Notes: generated by a model not told the origin, from the letters alone. A DNA stretch of 64,000 nucleotides from Novosphingobium aureum (GCF_015865035.1 NZ_JADZGI010000001.1:868001-932000); one strand, 5' to 3'; numbered from the stretch's first letter, positions 15,308-24,625 are shown. Numbers and translations: made by a program.

Positions 15308-15805
15308 TCAGATCGCGAGCAGGCGCGAGAAGAACGAGCGATAGCGCTGCATCGCGATGCGCAGGTCCTCGGTCGAGGCCTGGCCCTCGCGGTCCCACTG
15401 GCCCTCGAGGTTCGAGCGTTCCTTGGCGAAAGTCTCGGCAAGGCGCTTCATCGCACTTGCGACGAGATTGTCGGCATCCTCGACCGCGCGGCGCGGTTCG
15501 TCGACGAAGCTCGCCTGCACCTCGTCCCAGCGACCACGCAGCCCGTCGATCTCGTCGGCGGGGAACAGCGGCGTGTTCTCCTTCTTCGTGTCGCTGCGGG
15601 GGGCGGCAGGGGTCTCCATCCCGGCGAAGGCTGCCGTACCGCCGGTCTCACCGTGCGCGGCGTTGCCTGTAGTGAGGTCGGCGCTCGACACGCTCTCCTG
15701 CGTCTCGCCACGATCGAAGGCGACGCGCTCGGTCGAGATGGTGTCGCTCTCGTCCATGCGGCGGGTCTGGGTGAAGTCGTCGGTGTCGCGATAAGTGTCA
15801 GTCAC
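15308..15805 (-). CDS. Uncharacterised soluble protein, paralogue of the upstream gene
   Basis: 165 residues from a GTG start at 15805 that follows AAGGAG and overlaps the upstream stop. Thr/Asp/Glu-rich first half, probably disordered. The C-terminal domain reads RWDEVQASFVDEPRRAVEDA, then ADNLVASAMKRLAETF and STEDLRIAMQRYRSFFSRLL. The same FVD.P..AV..AD...TEDLR.AM..YR..F pattern occurs in the upstream neighbour. No signal peptide or membrane segment is seen. Function unknown. Confidence 0.7.
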   Translation of the reverse strand: MTDTYRDTDDFTQTRRMDESDTISTERVAFDRGETQESVSSADLTTGNAAHGETGGTAAFAGMETPAAPRSDTKKENTPLFPADEIDGLRGRWDEVQASFVDEPRRAVEDADNLVASAMKRLAETFAKERSNLEGQWDREGQASTEDLRIAMQRYRSFFSRLLAI

Positions 15806-16424
15806 GGAGGGTCTCCTTGGTTGCGGGCGCCTTGCGCAGGTCGTGGACCCGGCCATCGCGATTGGCGATGACGTCGGCCTCGCCGTGCGGCTCGTTGACG
15901 AGATCGTCGAACAGGGCGCGGTAGTGGATCATCGCCTGGCGCAGGTCCTCGGTCCCGGCCTCGCCCCGGGCGTGGCGCTCGGCGATGGTGTGGGCGGTGC
16001 GATAGTTCTCGACGACGTGGCCATGATCGACCGAAAGGTCGGCCGAGCGCTGCTCGAAGTCGACGACGGGGTAGCCGCGCGCTTCCATGACTTCGCCAAG
16101 CAGGACGTCGGCATGCGAGACGGCATCGGCAGGGCTGTCGACGAAGCGCGACTGCACGGCGCGCCAGCGTTCGACGAAGCGGCCACGGGCCTCGGTGGTC
16201 AGCGGGCGGATGTCGAACTGCGCGACGCGCTTCTCGCGCTCGTGCAGCATGGTCTCGGCCTTGACGGTATTGCCGGTGGAATGGACGGCGCGGTCGTATT
16301 CGCTGCCGAAGCGGTCTTTCAGGGACGCGGAGTGTCGGCGGCGCATCATGGTGATGCCGATACCGACCAGGACCGCGACGACGAGCAGGCACACGGCCAG
16401 CCCGATCGGGGAAATGGTTATCAC
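15798..16424 (-). CDS. Uncharacterised membrane-anchored protein with paralogous helical domain
   Basis: 208 residues from a GTG start at 16424 (GGGAGAA upstream). A single N-terminal membrane helix (ISPIGLAVCLLVVAVLVGIG) is followed by a basic RRRH stretch and a helical cytoplasmic domain: RWRAVQSRFVDSPADAVSHA, DVLLGEVMEARGYPV and TEDLRQAMIHYRALFDDLV. The last part is clearly homologous to the downstream gene. Compared with that gene it has about 30 extra residues between the two conserved blocks and a membrane anchor. Function unknown; likely a two-gene operon. Confidence 0.72.
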   Translation of the reverse strand: MITISPIGLAVCLLVVAVLVGIGITMMRRRHSASLKDRFGSEYDRAVHSTGNTVKAETMLHEREKRVAQFDIRPLTTEARGRFVERWRAVQSRFVDSPADAVSHADVLLGEVMEARGYPVVDFEQRSADLSVDHGHVVENYRTAHTIAERHARGEAGTEDLRQAMIHYRALFDDLVNEPHGEADVIANRDGRVHDLRKAPATKETLRD

Positions 16425-16623
16425 GTCGGTTCTCCCGGATTCAGGTTCCGTCGCGATCCTGCTTGCCAGCAGTTTTTGCCTTGGAAGGCAGCGTCTTGCG
16501 GCAAGCCGGAAGGTCGCGATCACATGCCTCAATCAATCGCGGGAGGGCGCACGGGTTGCCGCGCCGCCTTCGCTTCGTCGCTTGCAGGCGTCGTTATGCG
16601 GGCAGGGCGCGCCGGGCGCGCGG

Positions 16624-18726
16624 TCAGCGCCCCGAGCGCTCGGCCCTGTCCGCCAGAAGATCGGGCGTGAGGACCTGGGGAAGCTGCTCGACCTCGCCGC
16701 CGGGCGCATACCATGCGTAGAGCGGGACCCCGGCGGCACCCATGCCGGTGAGATATTCGGTGATCGCCGGATCGCGCCGGGTCCAGTCGCCGCGCAGTAC
16801 GACCACCCCTGCCTTGCGGAAGGCCTCGCGGGTGTCCTCGCGTTCGATCGCGACCTGCTCATTGACCTTGCAGGTGAGACACCAGTCGGCGGTCATCCAC
16901 ACGAAGACCGGCTTGCCCGAGGCGCGCGCCTCGGCCAGCGCTGCGGCGCTGAAGGGGCGGGTGTCGAGGATCGAGGCGGCCTCCTGCGCGGCCATCGGTG
17001 TCGCTGCGGGCAGGAGCGCGAGGCAGGCGACGACGTCGAACAGCGCGAGCACGGCTGCGGGGCGGGCGCGGCGACCGCGGCGCTGGGCCCGACCGACCGC
17101 GATGAGCGCGACGACCAGCATCAGCGCAAAGAGCAGCACCACCGAGGCATAGATCGATCCGCCCAGTTTCCACGTCAGCCAGGCGAGAGCCAGCGCGGTC
17201 AGGCCCATCGGTATCGCCATCCAGCGCCGGAAAGTCGTCATCCAGCGTCCCGGGCGGGGCAGGCGGGTGCGCAGTGCGGGCACGAAGGCGATGGCGAGGA
17301 AGGGCAGGGCGATCCCAAGGCCGAGCGTGGCGAAGAGCGCGAGCGCGGGCAAGACCGGCAGCAGCAGCGCCGCGCCCATCGCGCTCGCCATGAACGGGCC
17401 GGTGCACGGCGTCGCGACGAAGGCGGCGAGCAGGCCGGTGGCGAAGGCGCCTTGCGGGCTGCCCGCGCTGGCGAAGCCGGGGACGGCGAACTCGAAGGCG
17501 CCCAGCAGGTTGGCGGTGATCGCGGTGGCGAGCAGCAGCAGCGCGACGACGACCAGCGGTTCCTGCAGCTGGAAGGCCCAGCCGACCTGTTCGCCGCCCG
17601 CGCGCAGTGCCAGCAGCAGCGCGCCGAGGCCGAGACAGGCGAGGATCACGCCGCCGGTATAGGCCAGACCCTCGATGCGGGCATGCGCGGTGCTCTCGCC
17701 CGCGCGGGCAAGGCTCAATGCTTTGAGCGAAAGGATCGGGAAGACGCAGGGCATGACGTTGAGCAGAAGGCCGCCGAGCAAGGCCGCGCCGAGCAGCCAG
17801 GGCAGGGCTGGCAGGGCGTTCGCGCTCTTGCCGGTGTCGAGCGGGGTGCCGCCCTTGGGGACCGCACCGGGCTTTGCGGTGAACGAGATGCCGTTGCCGA
17901 AGTCGTCGAGCCGCAGCAGGCCTTCGAGCGTCTCGGCATCGCGCGCGGCGAAGTCGGGACGCGCGATGGTCACGATCAGGGTGTCGCCCTTGCGCGCGAA
18001 TTCCTGCGCGGCGGCGTAGTCGACCAGCTTGTCCTCGCGCACGAAGACGTGCGGATGGACGAGTTCAACCGATGCGGGCAGCGGAATGGCGAGGCGCAGC
18101 GTCTTGTCGGTGAGCGCCATCCTCGCGGGCGCGTCGAGCGGGGCGGGGAGCTGGCGGGTCCACTTTGCAAAGCGCTTGGCCAGCGGTGCGTCACTGCCCG
18201 CGTTCGCCGGCGTGTCGGCGGGGGCGACGACGATCTCGGTGGCGAGTTCGGCCTGTTCGGGCACGCAGATCTGCTCGGTGCAGGCGAGCCAGCGCGCGGA
18301 CAGACGCACCGGCAGGCGTGTACCGGCCTTGATGCCCTCGGGGAGGGTGAGGGGCACGAGCACCGCGTAGTCGCTCTCGTAGACGTGGTTCATCAGGCCC
18401 GAGACGAGCAGCGTGTGCGGTACCGGGTAGCGCGGCTCGCCCGCCTCGCTGCCCTCGGGCAGTGTCCAGTCGAGCTGCATGCCAAGGCCCGCATCGCCCG
18501 GGTTGAGCCAGTAGCCGTGCCAGCCCTTCTCGGGCTTCATCTCGATCGCAAGCACGGTCTTGTCACCCGCCTTCGCGCCGGGTGCGGCGAGGAGCCGGGC
18601 GTGGATGTGGTTCTGCGCGCCCCAAGCCTCTGACGCGGAAGCCGAAAATCCCAGAAGCACAGCGAGCGCAATCAGCGCCGCATGAAAGAATTGTGCCATA
18701 ATCAAGCGGTAAGGGCGCAAGGCCAT
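16624..18726 (-). CDS. DsbD-like thiol:disulfide interchange protein
   Basis: 700 residues. It carries electrons from cytoplasmic thioredoxin to periplasmic thiol proteins. Order of parts: signal peptide, N-terminal periplasmic domain with a Cys pair (CTEQICVP, about residue 155), an eight-segment membrane domain with the redox Cys motifs LNVMPCVFPILS and AFVATPCTGPFMA, and a C-terminal thioredoxin domain with ADWCLTCKVNE. The ATG at 18726 has GGGAG at 4 nt; the ATG at 18699 lacks a ribosome site. The long N-terminal domain resembles ScsB-type members, so copper or stress roles are possible. Confidence 0.85.
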   Translation of the reverse strand: MALRPYRLIMAQFFHAALIALAVLLGFSASASEAWGAQNHIHARLLAAPGAKAGDKTVLAIEMKPEKGWHGYWLNPGDAGLGMQLDWTLPEGSEAGEPRYPVPHTLLVSGLMNHVYESDYAVLVPLTLPEGIKAGTRLPVRLSARWLACTEQICVPEQAELATEIVVAPADTPANAGSDAPLAKRFAKWTRQLPAPLDAPARMALTDKTLRLAIPLPASVELVHPHVFVREDKLVDYAAAQEFARKGDTLIVTIARPDFAARDAETLEGLLRLDDFGNGISFTAKPGAVPKGGTPLDTGKSANALPALPWLLGAALLGGLLLNVMPCVFPILSLKALSLARAGESTAHARIEGLAYTGGVILACLGLGALLLALRAGGEQVGWAFQLQEPLVVVALLLLATAITANLLGAFEFAVPGFASAGSPQGAFATGLLAAFVATPCTGPFMASAMGAALLLPVLPALALFATLGLGIALPFLAIAFVPALRTRLPRPGRWMTTFRRWMAIPMGLTALALAWLTWKLGGSIYASVVLLFALMLVVALIAVGRAQRRGRRARPAAVLALFDVVACLALLPAATPMAAQEAASILDTRPFSAAALAEARASGKPVFVWMTADWCLTCKVNEQVAIEREDTREAFRKAGVVVLRGDWTRRDPAITEYLTGMGAAGVPLYAWYAPGGEVEQLPQVLTPDLLADRAERSGR

Positions 18727-18813
18727 GCTACTCCCGGGTCCGAACTCGCGGACTTCATGTACGAAACAGACCGTTACAGGCATGCGCCGGGCCGGTCACG
18801 CCAGCATCTGCGC

Positions 18814-18825
18814 TTGTCGCGACAA
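18814..18825. promoter_or_regulatory. 12-bp palindrome just upstream of the phosphatase gene
   Basis: TTGTCGCGACAA is a perfect palindrome 19 bp before the ATG at 18845, in the intergenic region with the divergent dsbD-like gene. It may be an operator. No convincing Pho box was seen. Confidence 0.3.
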
Positions 18826-18844
18826 TAATTCAAGGAACTCCCCC

Positions 18845-20515
18845 ATGCGCTCGATCCTTCCCCCGCTCGCCCTTGCCGGTGCGCTCGCCTTTGCAAGCCC
18901 GGCACTGGCGCAGGAACCCGAGGGACAGGTTGACGCGCAGCGTGAGCCGCAGGCCGCGCCGCGCTTGATCGTCGCGCTTTCGGTCGACCAGTTTTCCTCG
19001 GACCTGTTCGACCAGTACCGCGCGCATTTCTCGAAGGGACTTGCCCGGCTCCAGACCGGCGTCGTGTTCCCGCAGGGCTACCAGTCGCACGCCGCGACCG
19101 AGACCTGTCCCGGCCACTCCACGCTGCTGACCGGCGTGCACCCCGCGCGCACCGGCATTCCCGCGAACTCGTGGTACGAGCCGGGCCTCGCCCGCACGGA
19201 CAAGGAAGTCTACTGCGTCGAGGACGAGAGCGATCCGAAGAGCACTCCGGACAAGCCTGTGGTGAGCCCGAAGCACCTGCTCGCACCGACGCTCGGCGAC
19301 CTGCTCAAGCGCCGCGATCCGCGCACGATCAACGCCGCGGTCTCGGTCAAGGACCGTGCAGCGGTGATGATGAGCGGGCACGACACCGATGCCGTCTACT
19401 GGTTCGGCGAGAGCACTGGCGGCTACACCACGTTCGCCGGACGCAAGCTGGGCAAGGCGGCGCGCGAGACCAACGTCGAGGTTGCCCGCCAGATCGCGGC
19501 AGGGGCCGGTGACATGGCCGTGCCCGGCTGGTGCGCGCCCTTCGACCGCGCCACGAGGATCAAGGACTTCACCATCGGCACCTATCGCTTCGCGATGGAC
19601 AAGGGCGACGAGGAAGGGGTGAGCGAGACCCCGCGCGGCGATCTCGCCTCCACCGCTCTGGCGATCCGGCTCGTCGACGAACTCGGCATGGGCCGTGACG
19701 ACGTGCCCGACGTGCTCTCGGTCTCCTATTCGGCAACCGACAAGGTCGGGCACGATTACGGCACCGCGGGTGTCGAGATGTGCATCACCATGAACACGCT
19801 CGACGTGGCGATCGGGCAGCTCTTCGACGCCCTCGATGCGCGTGGGATCGACTACGAGGTCGTGCTCAGCGCCGACCACGGCGGTTTCGACGCGCCCGAA
19901 CGCCAGCAGCAGCGCGGCAACCCCGAGGCCGGTCGCATCGACCCCGCGCTCGAGGGAGATGCGCTCGCCGAGGCCGTCACCGCGCGCACCGGGATCCGCG
20001 TATCGAAGGGCAAGCTGCTCTACGGCGGCGGCGAATCGGGGAGCGTATGGTTCTCGGCCGAGCTCGATGCGGCGCAGAAGGCCAAGGTAAGCGAAGCCCT
20101 GATCGCGCTGCTCAAGGCCAACCCGCAGGTCGTGGGTGCCTTCAGCGAGGCCGAGGTCATGGCGCACCCGATGCCCAAGGGCCATCCGCAGGACTGGTCA
20201 ATGCTCGACAAGGTGCGCGCCTCCTTCGTACCGGGGCGCTCGGGTGAGGTGCAGATGCTGACCCGCCGCGGCATCGTGCCGGGCACGGCCAAGCCCAAGA
20301 AGGTTGCCAGCCACGGCAGCCCCTGGGACTACGACCGCCGCGTGCCGATGCTGTTCTGGCGTGCCGGGATGGCCGGTTTCGAGCAGCCCAATCCGGTCGA
20401 GACGGTGGACATCGCACCCACACTCGCCGCGACCGTCGACCTGACCGTTCCGGAAGGCACCTGGGACGGAACCTGTCTCGACATCGACGGCTCGGAGCGC
20501 AATAGCTGCTCTTGA
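18845..20515 (+). CDS. phoK: PhoK-type alkaline phosphatase
   Basis: 556 residues with signal peptide (MRSILPPLALAGALAFASPA, cleaved after ALA). Secreted or periplasmic phosphomonoesterase of the nucleotide pyrophosphatase/PhoK branch. The Thr nucleophile lies in AATETCPGHSTLLTGVHPAR, and the neighbouring Asn in IPANSWYE. Metal ligands are seen in VDQFSSDLFD (Asp), TDKVGHDYG (Asp/His), SADHGGFD (Asp/His) and a late VASHGSPWDYD (His). Length and motifs match Sphingomonas PhoK. Its stop shares one base with the next ATG (TGATG), so translation is probably coupled to the UbiH-type gene. Confidence 0.85.
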   Translation: MRSILPPLALAGALAFASPALAQEPEGQVDAQREPQAAPRLIVALSVDQFSSDLFDQYRAHFSKGLARLQTGVVFPQGYQSHAATETCPGHSTLLTGVHPARTGIPANSWYEPGLARTDKEVYCVEDESDPKSTPDKPVVSPKHLLAPTLGDLLKRRDPRTINAAVSVKDRAAVMMSGHDTDAVYWFGESTGGYTTFAGRKLGKAARETNVEVARQIAAGAGDMAVPGWCAPFDRATRIKDFTIGTYRFAMDKGDEEGVSETPRGDLASTALAIRLVDELGMGRDDVPDVLSVSYSATDKVGHDYGTAGVEMCITMNTLDVAIGQLFDALDARGIDYEVVLSADHGGFDAPERQQQRGNPEAGRIDPALEGDALAEAVTARTGIRVSKGKLLYGGGESGSVWFSAELDAAQKAKVSEALIALLKANPQVVGAFSEAEVMAHPMPKGHPQDWSMLDKVRASFVPGRSGEVQMLTRRGIVPGTAKPKKVASHGSPWDYDRRVPMLFWRAGMAGFEQPNPVETVDIAPTLAATVDLTVPEGTWDGTCLDIDGSERNSCS

Positions 20516-21762
20516 TGAGCGAATCGCAAAACAGCCTAGAATCAGCGGTGCCCGAGCGCCGCGACCTGATCATCCTGGGCGGGGGGCTCGTCGGCATGAC
20601 GCTGGCGCTGGCCGCCGCCCGGGCCGGGATCACCAGCCACGTGATCGACCGCGCCGATCCCGCCGAACTGACCGCGGAGGGCGCGGACGGGCGTGCCTCG
20701 GCAATCTCGACCGCGAGCTGGAACCTGTTCAGCAACATCGGCCTTGCCCGCCGGCTCGACAAGCTGGGCTGCCCGATCGCCTCGATTGCGGTGACCGACG
20801 GGATGAAGCCGGGCCGGATCGATTTCACGCCGAAGCAGGACGAGGGCACTCTTGGTCGCATGTTCGCCAACCGCGACTTGCGCCTCGCGCTGTTCGAGGC
20901 CGCTCGCGAGGAACCCGCAATCGCCTGGCACGTGCGCACCGAGGCGGTGCGCCGCGATCGCGGCGAACACGGGGTCGAGGTCGAGCTGAGCGACGGGCGC
21001 GTGCTCGCCGCCTCGCTGCTGGTCGCCGCCGAAGGACGCCAGTCGCCCACCCGCGACGAGGCCGGTTTCAAGATGGCCCGCTGGGACTACCGGCACCGCG
21101 CCTTCGTCACCGGGCTGTTCCACGAGAAGTCGCACGATAACACCGCCTGGGAAATCTTCTACCCGGCAGGGCCCTTCGCGCTCCTGCCGCTGCTCGACGA
21201 TGCGCAGGGCCGCCACCGCTCGGCGCTGGTCTGGACGGTCGACGAGAACGATGCAGCCGGCATTGCCGCGATGAACGACGCGATGTTCGTCAACGAGGTG
21301 GCCCAGCGCATGCACGGTGTGCTCGGCGCGATCTCGCTTTCGGCCCCGCGCATGAGCTATCCGCTGCGCTTCCACCATGCAGGCAAGGTCGTAGACCGGC
21401 GTCTCGCGGTGATCGGCGATGCCGCCCACGGCATGCACCCGATTGCGGGGCAGGGGCTCAATCTGGGCCTGCGCGACGTCGGCGCGCTGGTCGAGGTGCT
21501 CACCGAAGGCATGCGCCTCGGCCTCGAGCCGGGCGATGCGCAGCTGCTCGCGCGTTACGAGAAGTGGCGCTCGCTCGACAGCTTCATGGTGATGTCGGTG
21601 ACCGACGGGCTGACCCGCCTGTTCGGCATCCCCGGCAAATTGCCGAGCGCCGCGCGGCGCCTCGGCATGGGCGCGGTGCAGCGTCTGCCCGCGCTCAAGA
21701 GCTTCTTCATGGACGAGGCGCGCGGCATGTCGGGCGCGCTGCCCGAACTGCTGCGCGGCTGA
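20515..21762 (+). CDS. UbiH/UbiF-type FAD-dependent ubiquinone hydroxylase
   Basis: 415 residues. Aromatic-ring monooxygenase of ubiquinone biosynthesis. FAD motifs in order are the N-terminal GxGxxG (DLIILGGGLVGMTLALAAA), the middle EGRQSPTRDEAG, and the second FAD motif RLAVIGDAAHGMHPIAGQGL followed by NLGLRDVGAL, the UbiH/COQ6 signature. The C-terminus is helical and basic. The ATG overlaps the phosphatase stop. Which ring position it hydroxylates is not decidable from sequence. Other ubiquinone genes ubiE and ubiB are 40 kb away. Confidence 0.88.
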   Translation: MSESQNSLESAVPERRDLIILGGGLVGMTLALAAARAGITSHVIDRADPAELTAEGADGRASAISTASWNLFSNIGLARRLDKLGCPIASIAVTDGMKPGRIDFTPKQDEGTLGRMFANRDLRLALFEAAREEPAIAWHVRTEAVRRDRGEHGVEVELSDGRVLAASLLVAAEGRQSPTRDEAGFKMARWDYRHRAFVTGLFHEKSHDNTAWEIFYPAGPFALLPLLDDAQGRHRSALVWTVDENDAAGIAAMNDAMFVNEVAQRMHGVLGAISLSAPRMSYPLRFHHAGKVVDRRLAVIGDAAHGMHPIAGQGLNLGLRDVGALVEVLTEGMRLGLEPGDAQLLARYEKWRSLDSFMVMSVTDGLTRLFGIPGKLPSAARRLGMGAVQRLPALKSFFMDEARGMSGALPELLRG

Positions 21763-21772
21763 TCGCCAAGAC

Positions 21773-21808
21773 AGGCATCGCCCGGGCTTCAGGCCCGCAG
21801 CGGTGCCT
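21773..21808. terminator. Hairpin between convergent genes
   Basis: Outer arms AGGCA/TGCCT and inner arms CGGGC/GCCCG around a TTCAG loop, 10 bp after the hydroxylase stop and 15 bp before the convergent gene. No U-tract, so only a probable terminator. Confidence 0.4.
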
Positions 21809-21822
21809 GCGCGTGCTCCCGG

Positions 21823-22839
21823 TCAGTTCGGTGCGAGCGGATCGGCAGAGGGCGACGGGCTGGACGTCGAGGGGGCGGGCTGCGCGGCAAGCGGGTCGCC
21901 GTTCTCGTCGATGGCCGGGGTCGCCAGCGGGCTGGGCTGGTCGATCGCGTGGCCTTCAGCGTCCTTGAGGCGGCGCGGTTCGAGCATCGCGGTGGTTTCC
22001 AGCAGGTTCAACGCCTTCTGCACGTTCTCGTAGCGCTGCGCATCGGCGATCCAGGTCTTCGCGGCATCGGCGCCGGGCAGGCGCTGGACTTCGGCGACGG
22101 CGCTGCCGATGCGGCGCGCGGTCAGCATGATGCGGGCGCGCTCGATCCGCGCGCGCGGCGATACCAGTGCGGCCGAATCGCGGCGCACGCGGAACATGCC
22201 CGAAAGCTCGCTGCGTGCCTTCTGCCAGAAGCTGACATTCTTGCCCGAGGTGGACAGTTCGGGCGAGAGCGCTTCGAGGCGTGCCGAAAGCTCGTCTATC
22301 GTGACCGGCTCCTTGGAGAAAGCGATCACCGTCTCCACCGCGCGCGGCTGCGCATCCATGAAGCGCAGGCGCAGCTGGTCGGCGACGTAGCTGAGCGGCT
22401 CGCCGCGATCGACCATGCGGCGGGCGGCGAAGGCAATCAGCAGGCCTTCAGCGCGCGCGGCGTTCGATGAGGCGGCGTCGGTCTGGAAGTCGATGCGCGA
22501 GATCCGGTCCTCGATCAGCGCGAGGCGTCCTTCCACGCTGCCGAGGTCTGCAGCGCGCTGCGGCGTGATCGGCGTGCCGCTGGTCTGGTTCGATCCGTCG
22601 ACGGGGCCTTGCGCGAGCGAGGGGTCGCCCGCAGGCTCGACGAGTGTGGCCTCGTTCTCGGGCAGCGCGCTCTGCGATGCGTCCGGGCGCGGCAGCAGCG
22701 TGTCGAAGCGGCCACTGGTCAGGGCCCAGGCCACCAGCACCGCGCCGAGCAGGAATGCGACGAGCGCGACGAAGAACAGCCCGCTGCGCGAGCGGGGACG
22801 AGCCGTCGAGGCTGAAGCCGTCGTTTCGAATTCCTGCAT
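21823..22839 (-). CDS. Mitofilin-like inner membrane protein
   Basis: 338 residues. One N-terminal membrane helix (SGLFFVALVAFLLGAVLVAW) is followed by a low-complexity linker and a long helical periplasmic domain (about 110-300). Helices such as LGSVEGRLALIEDRISRIDF are amphipathic. It ends in a Pro/Ser-rich tail (PAPSTSSPSPSADPLAPN). Position directly after hemD matches the alphaproteobacterial mitofilin/HemX-like genes that sit beside hemD and shape inner-membrane structure. Start MQEFETT at 22839 is 6 bp past the hemD stop. Identification is by layout and context, since sequence conservation in this family is low. Confidence 0.6.
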   Translation of the reverse strand: MQEFETTASASTARPRSRSGLFFVALVAFLLGAVLVAWALTSGRFDTLLPRPDASQSALPENEATLVEPAGDPSLAQGPVDGSNQTSGTPITPQRAADLGSVEGRLALIEDRISRIDFQTDAASSNAARAEGLLIAFAARRMVDRGEPLSYVADQLRLRFMDAQPRAVETVIAFSKEPVTIDELSARLEALSPELSTSGKNVSFWQKARSELSGMFRVRRDSAALVSPRARIERARIMLTARRIGSAVAEVQRLPGADAAKTWIADAQRYENVQKALNLLETTAMLEPRRLKDAEGHAIDQPSPLATPAIDENGDPLAAQPAPSTSSPSPSADPLAPN

Positions 22840-22844
22840 CAGGT

Positions 22845-23600
22845 TTATAAATCTGTTGTCCGTATCGAGCCCGTAGCGACTTCTTGGCACATTCGCAGGG
22901 CCAAGGCCAGCAGCGCTGCGTCATCGGGTCGATCTGCCACGCGTAGTTGTATCCAGTCACTGCCGGCGAGGGGCGTTACACGCGGGCCGATGGCCGCAAG
23001 ATGAACGAGCGACCTGTCGATCCCGCGCTGCGCACAGCACTGCGCGAAGTGCGCGGCGGCAAGGCCCGAATGCAGCAGGACCAGTGCCTCCCGGCGCAGC
23101 ATTGCGGCAAGCGCTTCGGGCATGTCCCGGGCCTCGCTGGCATAAACCTCGCGTGAGACCATGGTGACGCCTGCGGGCAGCTCGAGCGCCAGATGCTCGC
23201 GCCCGGTCAGGCGCAGCAGGCGTCGGTGTGCAGGATCGAGCTGCGCCATGACCGACTGCAGCCCGCCCTGTCCAGTCGCGACGACGTCGAGGCCCGCCGC
23301 GCTTGCAGCTTTGGCGGTCGCCGCGCCGACGACGTAGGCGGGCAGGCCGCGATAGGCTTCGAGCGCCTCGCCGCCATGGCGCAGCGCATTGGCGCTGCCG
23401 AGCACCAGCGCATCGACCTCATCGCGCGCGACCGGCTCCCAGGGCAGCGCGCGCACCGCGAAGAGCGGAAAGGCATGGGCATCGAGACCGAGGCCGAGCG
23501 CGGCCTCGAGGCTCGTGGCAGCACCCGGTTCGGGGCGGATGACGATCACCGGCAAGCGAGACCCCTCGGCTTGCCCGCCCTCGCTTTCGCCTGTGCCCAT
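22845..23600 (-). CDS. hemD: Uroporphyrinogen-III synthase HemD
   Basis: 251 residues. It cyclises hydroxymethylbilane to uroporphyrinogen III in haem and cobalamin synthesis. The protein is poorly conserved across bacteria, but the two-domain pattern is visible: LPVIVIRPEPGAATSLEAAL at the start, DALVLGSANALRHGGEALEA, GLPAYVVGAATAKAASAAGL and a later VLLHSGLAAAHFAQCC. Gene order after hemC (11 bp gap) supports the call. A GTG-free ATG at 23600 starts it. Confidence 0.82.
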   Translation of the reverse strand: MGTGESEGGQAEGSRLPVIVIRPEPGAATSLEAALGLGLDAHAFPLFAVRALPWEPVARDEVDALVLGSANALRHGGEALEAYRGLPAYVVGAATAKAASAAGLDVVATGQGGLQSVMAQLDPAHRRLLRLTGREHLALELPAGVTMVSREVYASEARDMPEALAAMLRREALVLLHSGLAAAHFAQCCAQRGIDRSLVHLAAIGPRVTPLAGSDWIQLRVADRPDDAALLALALRMCQEVATGSIRTTDL

Positions 23601-23611
23601 CACCCTGCTCC

Positions 23612-24625
23612 TCAGTCGGCAGTGCCGGTGAAATGGATACGCACGGCCTCGCTCGCCTTGTCGAGCAGTTCGCGGGCCAGCGCATGCGCCATCTGTGCGT
23701 CGCCGGGGCCATCCTCGCCTGCGCCATCGGTTCCTGCCCGCGCGAAGAGCGTTGTCGCCGCGACCTTTTCGGCGCCGTCGGGGCTGTAGATCGCGGCCTG
23801 CATCTCCAGTGTGCCATCGTCGAGCCTGCGGGTGAGCACCGCAATCGGGCTGTGGCAGCTGCCGCCCAGCCCTTCGAGTAGCGCGCGTTCGGCCAGCACG
23901 GTGCGCCGGCTGGGCGCGTGATCGATCGCGGCGAGGACGGCGCGGGTTTCGGCATCGTTGGCGCGGCACTCGACGAGGATCGCGGCCTGCGCGGGGGCGG
24001 GTAGCCATTCCTCTTCGGCAAGCGGGTGGCCGGTGCCGGTCTCGCCCAGACGCTTGAGCCCGGCGGCGGCGAGGAAGGTCGCGTCGGCCTCGCCCGCGGC
24101 CAGCTTGGCGAGCCGGGTCGCGACGTTGCCGCGGAAAGTCACGACCTTGCAGTCGGGCCGCTGGTTGAGCAGCTGCGCGGCGCGGCGCGGGGCGCTCGTG
24201 CCGACCACCGCGCCGGAGGGAAGGGCCGCGATCGAGGCGGCCCCGATCAGCACGTCGCGCACGTCCTCGCGCTCGAGCACCGCGCCGATGGTGAAGGCAT
24301 CGGGCCTGATCGTCTCGACGTCCTTGGCCGAATGGACCGCGAAATCGATCTCGCCGCTCGCCAGCCAGGCGTCGAGTTCCTTGGTCCACAGCGCCTTTCC
24401 GCCGATTTCGGCGAGCGCGCGGTCCTGGATGCGATCTCCGCTGGCAGTTACCGGCACGATCTCTATATGCGCGGGATCGAGTCCATGCGCTGCCACGAGG
24501 CGCTCGCGCGTCTCTTCGGCCTGTGCCATGGCCAGCGGCGAGCGACGGGTGCCCAGGCGCAGGCGCCTTGGCGCAGCGGATGGTGGAGTGGCGCTTGCGG
24601 GCGCATCGGGATATTGCGTGGTCAT
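23612..24625 (-). CDS. hemC: Porphobilinogen deaminase HemC
   Basis: 337 residues. Polymerises four porphobilinogens to hydroxymethylbilane. Motifs: RLRLGTRRSPLAMAQAEETR, DFAVHSAKDVETIRPDAFTI, REDVRDVLIG and TSAPRRAAQLLNQRPDCKVV. The cofactor-binding Cys is in LLEGLGGSCHSPIAVLTRR. It is divergent from tsaD with a 60-bp gap, an arrangement widely conserved in alphaproteobacteria. hemD follows. Confidence 0.95.
   Translation of the reverse strand: MTTQYPDAPASATPPSAAPRRLRLGTRRSPLAMAQAEETRERLVAAHGLDPAHIEIVPVTASGDRIQDRALAEIGGKALWTKELDAWLASGEIDFAVHSAKDVETIRPDAFTIGAVLEREDVRDVLIGAASIAALPSGAVVGTSAPRRAAQLLNQRPDCKVVTFRGNVATRLAKLAAGEADATFLAAAGLKRLGETGTGHPLAEEEWLPAPAQAAILVECRANDAETRAVLAAIDHAPSRRTVLAERALLEGLGGSCHSPIAVLTRRLDDGTLEMQAAIYSPDGAEKVAATTLFARAGTDGAGEDGPGDAQMAHALARELLDKASEAVRIHFTGTAD

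Noticed and set aside
16087..18633. Plus-strand open frame of 848 codons opposite the dsbD-like gene
   Set aside because: Gln/Arg/Glu-rich shadow translation; the minus strand has all DsbD motifs.
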